Shown: piece after piece, positions 15,776-24,729 of the stretch | Layout: the number at the start of each line of letters is the position of its first letter | Position numbering within the stretch: position 1 is the stretch's first letter | NCBI GenBank assembly: GCA_035765635.1 | Contig: DASTWZ010000042.1 | Location: 1-64,000, forward strand | Direction of reading: 5' to 3' | Source of the DNA: EW11 sp035765635 | Lineage (GTDB): Bacteria > Verrucomicrobiota > Verrucomicrobiia > Opitutales > Opitutaceae | Length of the DNA: 64,000 nt | Position numbers and translations under genes: made by a program | The notes under the pieces: generated by a model | Told to the model about the DNA's origin: nothing | Seen by the model: the letters and a program-made list of their open reading frames with translations, nothing else | Databases searched by the model: none

Positions 15776-17716
15776 GTGACCAAAAACGAAATTGCCGATA
15801 TCCTCACGGAGATTGCCGTTCTCCTCGAACTGAAGGGTGAGAATCCTTTCAAGACGCGCGCTTATCTCAGCGGCGCGAAGGCGCTGGAATCGTTGGAGGA
15901 AGATCTCACGAACGTCATCGCTGAGGCGCGTCTGCAGGAGATCAAGGGCATCGGCGAGGCGCTTTCGAAAAAGATCATCGAACTCAATACCACGGGACGC
16001 CTGAGATTTTATGACGAATTGAAAGCGTCGATTCCGCCCGGCCTCGTGGAGATGCTCGATATCCCTGGACTGGGCGCGAAGAAGATCATCGCGCTGAATC
16101 AAAAGCTTGGGATCACCTCGATCGCCGAACTCGCCAAGGCGTGTGCCGATGGTCTCGTCGCCGGGCTGCCCGGCTTTGGCGAAAAGACGCAGGAAAAAAT
16201 CGTCGCTGGCATCAAGAATCGCGAAGCCTACGGCAAACGCCACATCTGGTGGGATGCCTTCGCCGTAGCGGAGCCAATTTTGGCGGGCTTGCGGACATTG
16301 CCCGATGTACAGCGCGCGGAGCATGCGGGAAGTTTGCGCCGCGGCATGGAGACGGTCGGCGATTTGGATTTCATCGTCGCCGCTTCGAAAGTCGCGCCTG
16401 TCGTCGAGTGGTTCACGACTCGCGAAGGCGTCAAAGAAGTCACGGCCAAAGGTGAAACGAAAGCCAGTGTCCGCTACGAGAGCGGCCTTCAGGCCGATCT
16501 TCGCATCGTGCCGCTGGAGCAATTCGCGTTCGCCCTGCACCACTTCACCGGCTCGAAGGATCACAATGTGCAAATGCGCCAACGGGCTCTCGCGCGGGGC
16601 TTGAGCTTGAGCGAGTGGGGCTTGGTGCCGGCGGAAGGCGAGGGGACGGTGAAAGAAAAAGTCAGCCGCGGCGGCAAATCTGGAGAAAATACGGCGCCGA
16701 CGCCGCCCGACTCTCCCGCGGCGGCAGGCGCATCGGCCTCGCCGAGCACGAACGCCGGCGCGGTCGCGGGTTCGCTTGCCGCGAAGTCTGCGGCTGGTTC
16801 GAACGGCGGCGAAAGTGTGAAGCCAGCCGCGCCTGCTCCGCGAAATCCCGGAAAAGCCACAGGCATATCCATCTCGACCGAGGAAGAGTTGTTTCGCGCC
16901 CTCGACTTGCCGTTTATTCCGCCCGAACTGCGCGAAGGTTTGGGGGAAATCGAGGCGGCGGAAGGAAATTTTCTGCCGAAACTGGTCGAATACGCCGACC
17001 TGCGCGGCGCTTTTCACAATCACACGACGGCGTCCGACGGCCGGAACACGTTGTCGGAAATGGTTGGCGCAGCAGAGGCGTTAGGTTGGGAGTACTTCGG
17101 CATCGCGGATCATTCGAAGGCAAGCTTCCAGGCCAACGGTCTGACCGAGGAGCGGCTGCTCAAACAGGTCGAGGATATCCGGAATCTGAATACATCGAAG
17201 CGTTTCAAGACCTGGGTTTTCACCGGCACCGAATGCGATATTCTCGCCGATGGTCGGTTGGATTTCGATGACGCGACGCTGGCGAAGTTGGATTACGTCG
17301 TTGCTTCCGTACACAACGCCTTCGCTCAGTCGGAAGATGAAATGACGAAACGGATCATTCGCGCGCTGGAGGGCGGTCGCGTCACGATGCTCGGACATTT
17401 GACCGGACGATTGCTGCAACGGCGCGAAGGCTATCCGGTGAACACGGGAAAAATCGTCGACGCGGCGATAGCCAACAAGGTCGTGATCGAATTGAACGCG
17501 AGTCCGTGGCGCCTAGACATGGATTGGCGGCACTGGCGTCGCGCCGCCGAGCGCGGTGTGCTCTGTTCCATCAATCCAGACGCACACGAAACGGGCTCGT
17601 TGACCTTCGTGAAAACCGGAGTGAACGCCGCGCGCAAAGGCTGGCTGACGAAGGAGCAAGTGGTGAACACGAAGCCCCTCGCAGAGATGAAAGCCTGGCT
17701 GGCCGCACGAAAATAA
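15776..17716 (+). CDS. polX: Family X DNA polymerase with PHP domain, carrying a disordered insert
   Basis: Repair polymerase with a 3'-5' exonuclease/phosphoesterase domain. From the GTG at 15776 (TKNEIADILTEIAVLLELKG): HhH domains at about 1-150 (IKGIGEALSKKI, IPGLGAKKI, LPGFGEKTQEKI) and the palm at about 155-285 with GSLRRG and GDLDF (Asp196, Asp198) plus ADLRIV (Asp241). Next is an Ala/Ser/Pro/Gly-rich insert at about 285-365, then TEEELFRALDLPFIPPELRE. The PHP domain spans about 405-645 (HNH, GIADHSKA, ASVHNAF, LGHLTGRLL, INPDAHE). Normal PolX is about 570-580 residues; the extra length is the insert. Start chosen because earlier codons translate repeat DNA. Confidence 0.92.
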   Translation: MTKNEIADILTEIAVLLELKGENPFKTRAYLSGAKALESLEEDLTNVIAEARLQEIKGIGEALSKKIIELNTTGRLRFYDELKASIPPGLVEMLDIPGLGAKKIIALNQKLGITSIAELAKACADGLVAGLPGFGEKTQEKIVAGIKNREAYGKRHIWWDAFAVAEPILAGLRTLPDVQRAEHAGSLRRGMETVGDLDFIVAASKVAPVVEWFTTREGVKEVTAKGETKASVRYESGLQADLRIVPLEQFAFALHHFTGSKDHNVQMRQRALARGLSLSEWGLVPAEGEGTVKEKVSRGGKSGENTAPTPPDSPAAAGASASPSTNAGAVAGSLAAKSAAGSNGGESVKPAAPAPRNPGKATGISISTEEELFRALDLPFIPPELREGLGEIEAAEGNFLPKLVEYADLRGAFHNHTTASDGRNTLSEMVGAAEALGWEYFGIADHSKASFQANGLTEERLLKQVEDIRNLNTSKRFKTWVFTGTECDILADGRLDFDDATLAKLDYVVASVHNAFAQSEDEMTKRIIRALEGGRVTMLGHLTGRLLQRREGYPVNTGKIVDAAIANKVVIELNASPWRLDMDWRHWRRAAERGVLCSINPDAHETGSLTFVKTGVNAARKGWLTKEQVVNTKPLAEMKAWLAARK

Positions 17717-17750
17717 TCGAGCGAGTGCTCGCAACGGGACGAGTGCTTGC

Positions 17751-17843
17751 AACGGAGCGCCGGCCTCCGGCCGGCAATTCGATTAAAGTGCCCCGCCTCG
17801 CGGGGCGCATTTAGGGTAGCCGGCCGGAGGCCGGCGCTCCGTT
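17751..17843. repeat. Three-hairpin palindromic element (copy 3, best preserved)
   Basis: Perfect 24-bp inverted arms at 17751-17774 and 17820-17843 (AACGGAGCGCCGGCC start). Each arm is itself self-complementary (GCCGGCCTCCGGCCGGC). A central hairpin GCCCCGC-CTC-GCGGGGC lies at about 17790-17806. The element lies between the convergent stops of polX and alaS, where it could end transcription from both sides. It matches the elements at 6791-6887 and 8690-8782. Confidence 0.85.
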
Positions 17844-17867
17844 AAGAACGAGATGTTGCGGGGGTGA

Positions 17868-20582
17868 CTACGCCTTCAGCACATCCTGAAGCTTCGCGAC
17901 GTCTTTTCCGCCGCCCATCGCGAAATCGGGTTTGCCGCCGCCCTTGCCGCCGAGTTTGGCGGTGAGGTCGCTGATGATCTTTCCGGCTTGGTGGCCCGCT
18001 TTGATCGCGTTCGGCGAGCAGTAGGCGGCCAGGCTGGCTTTATCGCCGAGAGCCGCGCCGAGCACCACGACGCCCTCGCCGATTTTCGCGAGGACGTGGC
18101 TGCCGAGAGAGCGCAGCGTCTCGGTCGAATCTGCCGTCACGACCGCGCTGACGAATTTCAAGCCATCGCGGGTGACCGCATGTCTCGCGAGGTCGTCCGC
18201 GATGCCCGCCGCGGCTTTTTGTTCGAACGCTTTCACCTTGCGCTCGAGTTCCGCTTTCTGCGCGAGCAACGCGTCGAGTTTCTTTTCCAAATCGGCGGCC
18301 GGCGTGTTCAGCTTTGCGCCGAGAGAACGCAGACGGCTTTCGTGCTCGTCGACAAAACGAAACGCCGCTTCGCCCGCGACCGCCTCCAAGCGGCGTGTGC
18401 CCGCGGCGATCGCGCCTTCGCTGACAATCTTCACCAGACCGATTTCGCCGGTGGTGCCTACGTGCGTGCCGCCGCAAAGTTCGCGGCTGTAGCCGCCCAC
18501 ATCGACCACCCGCACGACCTTCCCATACTTCTCGCCGAAGAACGCGAGCGTGCCTTCCGGCTTCTTGTCGAAATCGGTCTCGTACGCGTCCACCTCCGCG
18601 TTGTCGATGATGCGTTGATTGACGATCGTCTCGATTTCCCGGAGTTGCTCGGGCTTCACGGCTTCAAAATGCGCGAAGTCAAAACGCAGCCGATCCGGCG
18701 CGTTCAGTGAACCCGCCTGGCGCACGTGCGTGCCGAGAACCTTGCGGAGCGCGAAATGAAGCAAATGTGTCGCCGTGTGATGGCGCTGGATCGCGCGACG
18801 CCGCGTCATGTCAACCGACAACTCGGCAATCGTGCCGACGCCGATCTTCAATGAGGCAAATTCAGGCGAGTTAGCCGTATCCACTTTATGGAGATGCCGG
18901 CCGGACTTGTCCTTGACCGTGTCGCTGATCGCGACGGCCACCCCCGCGATTAACGCCCGACCTGAGTCACCGACTTGACCGCCCATTTCGGCGTAGAACG
19001 GTGTGCGATCGAAAACCAGGAACGTGCCTTGCTCGCCGCTAATCACCTCGGTGACGTTTGCAGTGTAAGGTTCGTTTTCCTTGAGTTTGTAGCCGATGAA
19101 AAGGGTGGGCTGCAAAGGAGCGGATCCTTCGCCCTCAGTGGCGGCGATGATCACTTCCTTTTTTTGCGCGGCGCGAGCGCGCTCGCGTTGCTTTTCCATT
19201 TCCGTTTCGAAGCCGGCTGTATCCACGGACAGACTACGCTCCGTGGCCAGCAGCTGCGTCATGTCCAACGGGAAACCGTACGTGTCGTAGAGTTCGAAGG
19301 CGGCACGGCCCGTAATTTTTCCTGAGGCGGCGGCTTTGTTGAAGATCTGCAGTCCACGGTCGATCGTGCGACCGAAGCTCTCTTCTTCACTGCGAATCAC
19401 GCGGCGGATGATGTCCTCGCGCTCCTTCAGTTCGTGGAAAACCGAGCCGAGCGATTCCACCACAGGCGCGACAAGTTGTTCAAAGAAGCCGGTCGCGAGT
19501 CCGAGTTTCTTTCCGTACAAAATGCCGCGGCGCAGGATGCGGCGGATGACGTAATTGCGGCCTTCATTGCCCGGCAAAATGCCGTCGGCGATCGCGCAGG
19601 AAATCGTGCGCGCATGGTCTGCCAGCACACGAAATGCGACATCGGTGTTCTCCTGTTCACTCAAACCCTCGCGCTTGGTCGGCACGGTGCCGCGATAGGT
19701 TTTGCCGGAGAGTTCGGTGACTTTCTTGAAGAGCGGCGCGAAGACATCGGCATTGTAGTTCGACGGTTCCGCGCTGAAATCCTTGAAACCTTTCGTCGTG
19801 GCGTAAATGCCCGCGACGCGCTCGAAGCCCATGCCTGTGTCGACGTGTTTCGCCGCGAGAGGCGAGAAGGTGCCGTCGGCGTTCGCGTTGAACTGAATGA
19901 ACACGTGATTCCAGATTTCGATGCAGCGCGGTGACCCCTGATTCACGAGCGCGCGGCCCGGTTGCTCATCGTCGGATGCGAGCAGGTTGAAATGAATTTC
20001 CGAACAAGGTCCGCAGGGCCCCGTGTCGCCCATCATCCAGAAGTTATCCTTCTTGTTCCCGTGGACGATGTGGACCTTCGGATCGAGTCCTTCCTTTTCG
20101 AAGATACGCGCCCAGATGTCATACGCTTCCTGATCGAAGGCTGACGGCTCGCCCGCCTGAGGTTTATAGACGGTCGCGAAGAGGCGCTTCGCCGGGATGC
20201 CCCAAATATTCGTGATCAATTCCCAGCCCCATTCGAGAGATTCCTTTTTGAAGTAATCGCCGAAGGACCAGTTCCCCAGCATCTCGAACATCGTGTGATG
20301 GTAGGTATCGAAGCCGACGTCCTCGAGGTCGTTGTGCTTGCCGCCTGCGCGGATGCATTTCTGCGTGTCCGCTGCGCGCGTGTCCTTCGCCGGCTTTACC
20401 CCGGCCCACTTCGAAACGTCGGCCTTTCGATCACCGAGGAAAATCGGCACGAACTGATTCATGCCCGCGTTCGTGAACAGCAGCCCTGGCGAGTCCGGCA
20501 TCAGCGACGACGACGGCACGATCGTGTGGCCGTGCTGGGCGAAGAAATCGAGGAACGACTGGCGGATTTCGGCAGAGGTCAT
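17868..20582 (-). CDS. alaS: Alanyl-tRNA synthetase
   Basis: 904 residues, slightly longer than the usual about 875. The N-terminal class II catalytic core begins MTSAEIRQSFLDFFAQHGH and includes LLFTNAGMNQFVPIFLG and HHTMFEMLGNWSFGDYFK. An editing domain with the zinc-type HxxxH and CxxxH motifs follows (RHHTATHLLHFALR; RELCGGTHVGTTGEIG). A coiled-coil segment (LEKKLDALLAQKAELERKVK) leads to a C-terminal DHHA1/C-Ala domain ending GGGKPDFAMGGGKD. It charges tRNA-Ala and clears mischarged Ser/Gly. It sits downstream of leuB on the minus strand. Confidence 0.97.
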   Translation of the reverse strand: MTSAEIRQSFLDFFAQHGHTIVPSSSLMPDSPGLLFTNAGMNQFVPIFLGDRKADVSKWAGVKPAKDTRAADTQKCIRAGGKHNDLEDVGFDTYHHTMFEMLGNWSFGDYFKKESLEWGWELITNIWGIPAKRLFATVYKPQAGEPSAFDQEAYDIWARIFEKEGLDPKVHIVHGNKKDNFWMMGDTGPCGPCSEIHFNLLASDDEQPGRALVNQGSPRCIEIWNHVFIQFNANADGTFSPLAAKHVDTGMGFERVAGIYATTKGFKDFSAEPSNYNADVFAPLFKKVTELSGKTYRGTVPTKREGLSEQENTDVAFRVLADHARTISCAIADGILPGNEGRNYVIRRILRRGILYGKKLGLATGFFEQLVAPVVESLGSVFHELKEREDIIRRVIRSEEESFGRTIDRGLQIFNKAAASGKITGRAAFELYDTYGFPLDMTQLLATERSLSVDTAGFETEMEKQRERARAAQKKEVIIAATEGEGSAPLQPTLFIGYKLKENEPYTANVTEVISGEQGTFLVFDRTPFYAEMGGQVGDSGRALIAGVAVAISDTVKDKSGRHLHKVDTANSPEFASLKIGVGTIAELSVDMTRRRAIQRHHTATHLLHFALRKVLGTHVRQAGSLNAPDRLRFDFAHFEAVKPEQLREIETIVNQRIIDNAEVDAYETDFDKKPEGTLAFFGEKYGKVVRVVDVGGYSRELCGGTHVGTTGEIGLVKIVSEGAIAAGTRRLEAVAGEAAFRFVDEHESRLRSLGAKLNTPAADLEKKLDALLAQKAELERKVKAFEQKAAAGIADDLARHAVTRDGLKFVSAVVTADSTETLRSLGSHVLAKIGEGVVVLGAALGDKASLAAYCSPNAIKAGHQAGKIISDLTAKLGGKGGGKPDFAMGGGKDVAKLQDVLKA

Positions 20583-20750
20583 GGAAGCGAAGGAAGAATG
20601 AAGAAGGCAGAATGCAGAATGGAGAACGAAAACCGAAGACTCGCGTTACAGTCTCCGGGGTAGGGCGAGCCGTCCCAGGCGAGCCGTGCTGACCGTGGCT
20701 CAACCAACAAGTTAGAATTCAAAGCTTGGCACATTCTACGTTCGCGGCCG
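20583..20750. repeat. Partial copy of the 4.4-kb repeat between leuB and alaS
   Basis: It contains the AATGAAGAAGGCAGAATG word (about 20597-20622). Next comes an exact 28-bp copy, at 20659-20686, of the inner arm found at 4505-4532 (GGTAGGGCGAGCCGTCCC start), then CGTGGCTCAACC, also shared with 4.5 kb. Only one side of the element is present, so it looks like a truncated or half element. No gene. Confidence 0.75.
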
Positions 20751-21854
20751 TCAGCTCAGCGCGGCGATAATCGCGTCGGCCATGGCCTTGGTGCCGACGG
20801 CGGGACGGCCGAAAGCAATGTCGCCCGTGCGCGTGCCCGACGTGACCGCCTTCTTGACGGCGTTCTCGATCCGCGTGGCAATCTTATCCAAGCCGAAACT
20901 GAAGCGGAGCATGAGTGCCACAGAGAGAACTTGCGCACAAGGATTCGCGATGCCTTTGCCTGCGATGTCGGGCGCAGTGCCACCTGCCGGCTCGTACAGG
21001 CCGAAGGGCAGGCCGAGAGAGTTTTTGCCGGCACCGAGTGAGGCGGAGGACAACATGCCGAGCGAGCCGCAGACACAGGCCATCTCGTCCGAGAGGATGT
21101 CGCCGAACATGTTTTCCGTGACGAACACGTCGAACTGGTTCGGGTCGCGCACGAGCTGCATCGCGGCGTTGTCCACGTACATGTGGCTGAGCGTGATGTC
21201 GGGCGCGTTTTTGGCCACGTACTCAGTCGCGGTTTTGCGCCAGAGCACGGAGGTTTCGAGGACATTGGCCTTGTCGACGGAGCAGAGCTTCTTTTTGCGC
21301 GCGCGGGCCGCCGTGATGGCTGTGTCGAGGATGCGCTCGATCTCACTCTTGCGGTAAACCATCGTATCCACGGATTGGATATCGCCGTTTTCGAGCGTCG
21401 TGGTCGCCTTCGGCAAACCGAAGTAGAGGCCGCCGGTGAGTTCGCGGATGCAGACGACGTCGATGCCATCCGGAATGCGTTCGCTCTTGATCGGCGAAGC
21501 GTCGCTCAATTCGCGATAGAGCAGGCCGGGGCGGATGTTGGCGAAGAGCGTGAAATGTTTGCGCAGGGGCAGGAGAGCCGCGCGCTCCGGTTGTTCTTTG
21601 GGCGGAAGCTTTTCCCATTTCGGGCCGCCGACGGAACCGAAGAGAATGGCGTCGGATTGCTCGCAGAGCTTGAGTGTCGAGTCGGGCAACGCCTTGCCAT
21701 GATTGTCGATGCCGGCGCCGCCGACGTCCGCCACTTGATACGAGAGCGTGAGGTTTTCCTGAGCTGCAACGTGATCGAGCACGCGCAGAGCCTCGGTCAT
21801 GACCTCGGGCCCGATGTAATCTCCGGGGAGAACGGCGAACTTAAGTGTCGGCAT
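20751..21854 (-). CDS. leuB: 3-isopropylmalate dehydrogenase
   Basis: Leucine biosynthesis enzyme, 367 residues, normal length. It starts MPTLKFAVLPGDYIGPEVMTEA, followed by DAILFGSVGGPKWEKLPPKEQPE and LFANIRPGLLY. Substrate-loop REL-TGGLYFG and NAD/metal-site segments DKANVLETSVLWR, YVDNAAMQLVRDPNQFDV and ENMFGDILSDE are present, with EPAGGTAPDIAGKGIANP near the end. The start at 21852-21854 was chosen by family alignment; the 102 in-frame codons upstream overlap the divergent hydrolase gene. No other leu gene is in the window. Confidence 0.96.
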   Translation of the reverse strand: MPTLKFAVLPGDYIGPEVMTEALRVLDHVAAQENLTLSYQVADVGGAGIDNHGKALPDSTLKLCEQSDAILFGSVGGPKWEKLPPKEQPERAALLPLRKHFTLFANIRPGLLYRELSDASPIKSERIPDGIDVVCIRELTGGLYFGLPKATTTLENGDIQSVDTMVYRKSEIERILDTAITAARARKKKLCSVDKANVLETSVLWRKTATEYVAKNAPDITLSHMYVDNAAMQLVRDPNQFDVFVTENMFGDILSDEMACVCGSLGMLSSASLGAGKNSLGLPFGLYEPAGGTAPDIAGKGIANPCAQVLSVALMLRFSFGLDKIATRIENAVKKAVTSGTRTGDIAFGRPAVGTKAMADAIIAALS

Positions 21855-21943
21855 AAAGGTAAACGAAGTAGCGGGCCGATGCCCTCGTGGGAAGGGCAAT
21901 TTTCTCCATTGCGCGCCGGCCGAAACCGCATGCATTGGCGGCG

Positions 21944-22591
21944 ATGAACGTGCACGTGATTCCAGCCGGGCCGCTCCAGACAAACGCCTACCTGTTGACC
22001 GCGCCCGAGCGAAAGGAAGCGGTGTTGATCGATGCACCGATGGACGTTTGGTCGGAGGTGGAACCGATTCTGCGAAAGGACGGCTGCGCGCTCCGTGAGC
22101 TCTGGTTGACCCACGGGCATTTCGATCATCTCGACGGAGCTGCCGAAGTTGTTGGCGCAACTCGGGCGAAAGTTCGCGGCCATGCGGGCGATCGCATCTT
22201 GTTCGAGAATCCCGAGAGCATGCGTTGGTTTTTGGACATGTTCATGGAAGGCCATCCGACGATCGCGCCGGTGCCGCCGGATATTTGGGTGGAGCACAAG
22301 GAAACATTCGAATCACTCGGCGCAAAAATTGAAGTGCGCCATGTGCCGGGTCACGCGCCGGGAAACGTGGCATTTTATGTGCCGTCGCTTGGCGCTGCTT
22401 TTGTCGGGGACTCACTTTTTGCCGGTAGCATCGGACGCACCGATCTTCCGAATGGGAGTTTCAAGGAGTTGGAGAAATCGATTCGCGAGCAGCTTTATTC
22501 GCTGCCTGACGAAACCGTGATTTTTCCTGGACATGGTCCTCGCACCACGGTCGCCGCAGAAAAACGTGGCAATCCCCACGTTCGCCCATGA
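21944..22591 (+). CDS. MBL-fold metallohydrolase (glyoxalase II-like)
   Basis: 215 residues, a compact metallo-beta-lactamase fold. It shows THGHFDHLDGA (HxHxDH metal site), the second His in VPGHAPGNVAFY, VGDSLFAGSIGRTDLPNG (bridging Asp) and a final FPGHGPRTTVAAEK (last His). This is the glyoxalase II-like subgroup, often annotated hydroxyacylglutathione hydrolase, though the true thioester substrate is unknown. Start at ATG 21944 (MNVHVIPAGPLQTNAYLL), as the 19 codons before it are not family-like. It overlaps ribD by 4 bp (ATGA), so the two are translationally coupled. Confidence 0.9.
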   Translation: MNVHVIPAGPLQTNAYLLTAPERKEAVLIDAPMDVWSEVEPILRKDGCALRELWLTHGHFDHLDGAAEVVGATRAKVRGHAGDRILFENPESMRWFLDMFMEGHPTIAPVPPDIWVEHKETFESLGAKIEVRHVPGHAPGNVAFYVPSLGAAFVGDSLFAGSIGRTDLPNGSFKELEKSIREQLYSLPDETVIFPGHGPRTTVAAEKRGNPHVRP

Positions 22592-23832
22592 GTGCCGGCC
22601 ATCCCAGTCCAAATTCCGCGCCCAGCGCCGACGTCAGCACAAACGCAAGCGCAAGCTCGAGCCCGGGCGCGACGGCGACAGCGGCCGACGAGCATTTCAT
22701 GCGAAGGGCGCTCGAACTCGCTCGCCGCGGGTGGGGCACCACGCATCCGAATCCGATGGTCGGCGCTGTCATTGTGGAGGATGGCGTGATCGTGGCGGAA
22801 GGTTTTCACAAGAAGGATGGCGGCCCGCACGCGGAACGCGCCGCCCTGGCGGCCCTCGGACGGGCGCCGAAACCCGGCGCGACGATGTACGTGACGCTAG
22901 AGCCTTGCTCGACGCATGGCCGGACGGGCGCGTGCACCGACGCGATTTGTGCGGCGAAGATTTCCCGCGTCGTCATCGCGGCGACCGACCCGAATCCGCA
23001 GCACGCAGGGAACGGAATTGATATCTTGCGCGCTGCCGGCGTCGAGGTCGTCACCGGCCTGCTCGAGCGCGAGAGCAACGATCTCAATCTTCTCTATAAC
23101 CACTGGGTCACGAAGCAGACGCCCCTCTGCGCGGCGAAATCCGCCGTGACCCTCGACGGAAAAATCGCCACGCGTACGGGCGAATCGAAATGGATAACCG
23201 GCCCTGCCGCACGGGCCGACGTGATGAATTGGCGGCGGCTTTTCCCGAGCATCGCCGTCGGCGCCGGCACGGTGATCCGCGACAATCCGAAGCTCACGTC
23301 GCGGCTAGGCGAGGATGATGAATGGTGCCCAGTGCGTTTCGTTTTCGACGGCCTGCTGCGCACGGTCAGCGATCGAGCGCTGCCCCAGGTTTACACGGAC
23401 CGATATCGGGAAAACACGATCGTGGTCACGACGAGCCATGGCGGACTCGGCTATGTGCGAAAGTTGAAAGACCTCGGCGTGCGCGTCTGGTGTTTGCAAT
23501 CGCCAACCCAGCGCGTGCAACTGGCGGAGTTTCGCGAGCGGTGCGCGGCCGAAAAAATCACCGGAGTCTACATCGAAGGCGGTTCGCAGATCGTGAGCGA
23601 ATTTCTGCAGGAAAAGCAGATCGATTATTTCTTCATTTATCGCGCGCCGATCCTGCTCTCCGATGAGAAAGCCAAGTCCGCCTACGCGGGTTTGCGCACC
23701 GAAAAACTCGATCAGGCGATTCGATTGACGGACGTTCACCACGCCGCTTTCGGCGATGATCAATTGATCCGCGGACGCGTCGTCTATCCTGAAAAAGTAA
23801 ACATCGATGAAGCTCTATTTGGCCTCCGGTAA
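22588..23832 (+). CDS. ribD: Bifunctional riboflavin biosynthesis deaminase/reductase
   Basis: Catalyses the second and third steps of riboflavin synthesis. A Ser/Ala-rich N-terminal leader of about 30 residues precedes DEHFMRRALELARRGWGTTHPNPMVG. The deaminase zinc site is GGPHAERAAL with LEPCSTHGRTGACTDAI. The reductase domain starts at about residue 180 (AAKSAVTLDGKIATRTGESKWITG) and includes VGAGTVIRDNPKLTSR and YIEGGSQIVSEFL. 414 residues, a little longer than usual because of the leader. Central member of a three-gene overlap: 4 bp with the MBL hydrolase gene, 26 bp with rdgB. Confidence 0.96.
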   Translation: MSAGHPSPNSAPSADVSTNASASSSPGATATAADEHFMRRALELARRGWGTTHPNPMVGAVIVEDGVIVAEGFHKKDGGPHAERAALAALGRAPKPGATMYVTLEPCSTHGRTGACTDAICAAKISRVVIAATDPNPQHAGNGIDILRAAGVEVVTGLLERESNDLNLLYNHWVTKQTPLCAAKSAVTLDGKIATRTGESKWITGPAARADVMNWRRLFPSIAVGAGTVIRDNPKLTSRLGEDDEWCPVRFVFDGLLRTVSDRALPQVYTDRYRENTIVVTTSHGGLGYVRKLKDLGVRVWCLQSPTQRVQLAEFRERCAAEKITGVYIEGGSQIVSEFLQEKQIDYFFIYRAPILLSDEKAKSAYAGLRTEKLDQAIRLTDVHHAAFGDDQLIRGRVVYPEKVNIDEALFGLR

Positions 23833-24427
23833 CGCGCACAAAGTTCAGGAGCTGCAAGCCCTGGCCGACGCGTCGGGATTGGCCATCGAGGTGCTCTCGG
23901 CGAAAGCCGCAGGCGGTATGCCGCGCGTGGAGGAAGATACCGGCACGTTCATCGGCAATGCCCGCAAGAAGGCCCAGGCGTTGAAAACGAAGCTGCCGCC
24001 GGAAGCGTGGGTGTTGGCGGACGACAGCGGATTGTGCGTGGACGAACTCGGAGGAAATCCCGGCGTTGATTCCGCGTACTACGCCGGGCCGCAAGGCGAC
24101 AGCGCGGCCAATTTACGGAAGCTCGTGGAGGTGATGCGCGCCGTGCCGGGCGATCGCCGCGCGGCTCATTTTTACTGCGTGCTCGTGCTGCTCGGAGGTG
24201 GTGAACACGACCGCGTGGAAACGATTTTCGAAGGTCGCGTCGATGGCACTTTGGCCTTCGAACCGCGCGGCGGCCAGGGTTTCGGGTACGATCCGCTTTT
24301 CGTCCCGCACGGCGGTGAAAAGACGTTGGCCGAATTGACCGAGGCCGAGAAAAACGAAATCAGCCACCGAGCCCGCGCCGCGCAGAAACTTTTCGCGTGG
24401 TGTAGGGAGCAAATGGATACAGCCTAG
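23807..24427 (+). CDS. rdgB: dITP/XTP pyrophosphatase (RdgB/HAM1)
   Basis: House-cleaning enzyme that removes non-canonical purine NTPs. It shows LYLASGNAHKVQELQAL (the SGNxxK motif), EEDTGTFIGNARKKA, VLADDSGLCVDELGGNPGVDSAYYAG (metal-binding region) and GQGFGYDPLFVPHGGEKTLAEL (the GxGYDP motif). 206 residues, normal. It starts 26 bp inside ribD, giving tight coupling, and is the last gene of that run before a repeat-filled gap. Confidence 0.95.
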   Translation: MKLYLASGNAHKVQELQALADASGLAIEVLSAKAAGGMPRVEEDTGTFIGNARKKAQALKTKLPPEAWVLADDSGLCVDELGGNPGVDSAYYAGPQGDSAANLRKLVEVMRAVPGDRRAAHFYCVLVLLGGGEHDRVETIFEGRVDGTLAFEPRGGQGFGYDPLFVPHGGEKTLAELTEAEKNEISHRARAAQKLFAWCREQMDTA

Positions 24428-24729
24428 GGCGGAGCGACGGTTTGGTTTTTTTGCCGCAAGGAGGCGCAACGAAACGGGAAAAGGAGGTGGGGTGATTTTG
24501 GGATTTTGGGATGAAGAGATTGCGATTTCTAACGTCCGAGGTGAGCCGCGGGGACAAAGTTGCGCTGACTTCTTGTGTTTACTTAACCCATCTCCTTCTT
24601 GCGTTTCTTTGCGCCTCCTTGCGGCCAAAAACACCACCGTCGCCACCCCCGCGGCCTCGCTGACCCGAAAGTCAGGATATAACATTTGGACTTTTGGCCG
24701 ACGCTCGCTTTCTTTGACCGGTTCTCGGC
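24428..24729. repeat. Inverted-repeat pair between rdgB and metG
   Basis: No gene in 302 bases. A perfect 17-bp inverted pair lies at 24453-24469 (GCCGCAAGGAGGCGCAA) and 24609-24625; the similarity extends beyond it (TTTTTTGCCGCAAGG and CTTGCGGCCAAAAAC ends), with about 140 bp between. The spacer has nothing recognised. A TATAAC word at about 24678 may be part of the metG promoter, but no matching -35 box is obvious. Confidence 0.7.

Noticed and set aside
15752..17023. 423-codon minus-strand ORF opposite polX
   Set aside because: Shadow of polX, whose catalytic residues are intact on the plus strand.
21880..21898. TGCCCT/AGGGCA hairpin followed by ATTTTC in the leader of the MBL hydrolase gene
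   Set aside because: The stem is only 6 bp with a short, broken T run and no upstream gene on that strand to terminate; could be chance.
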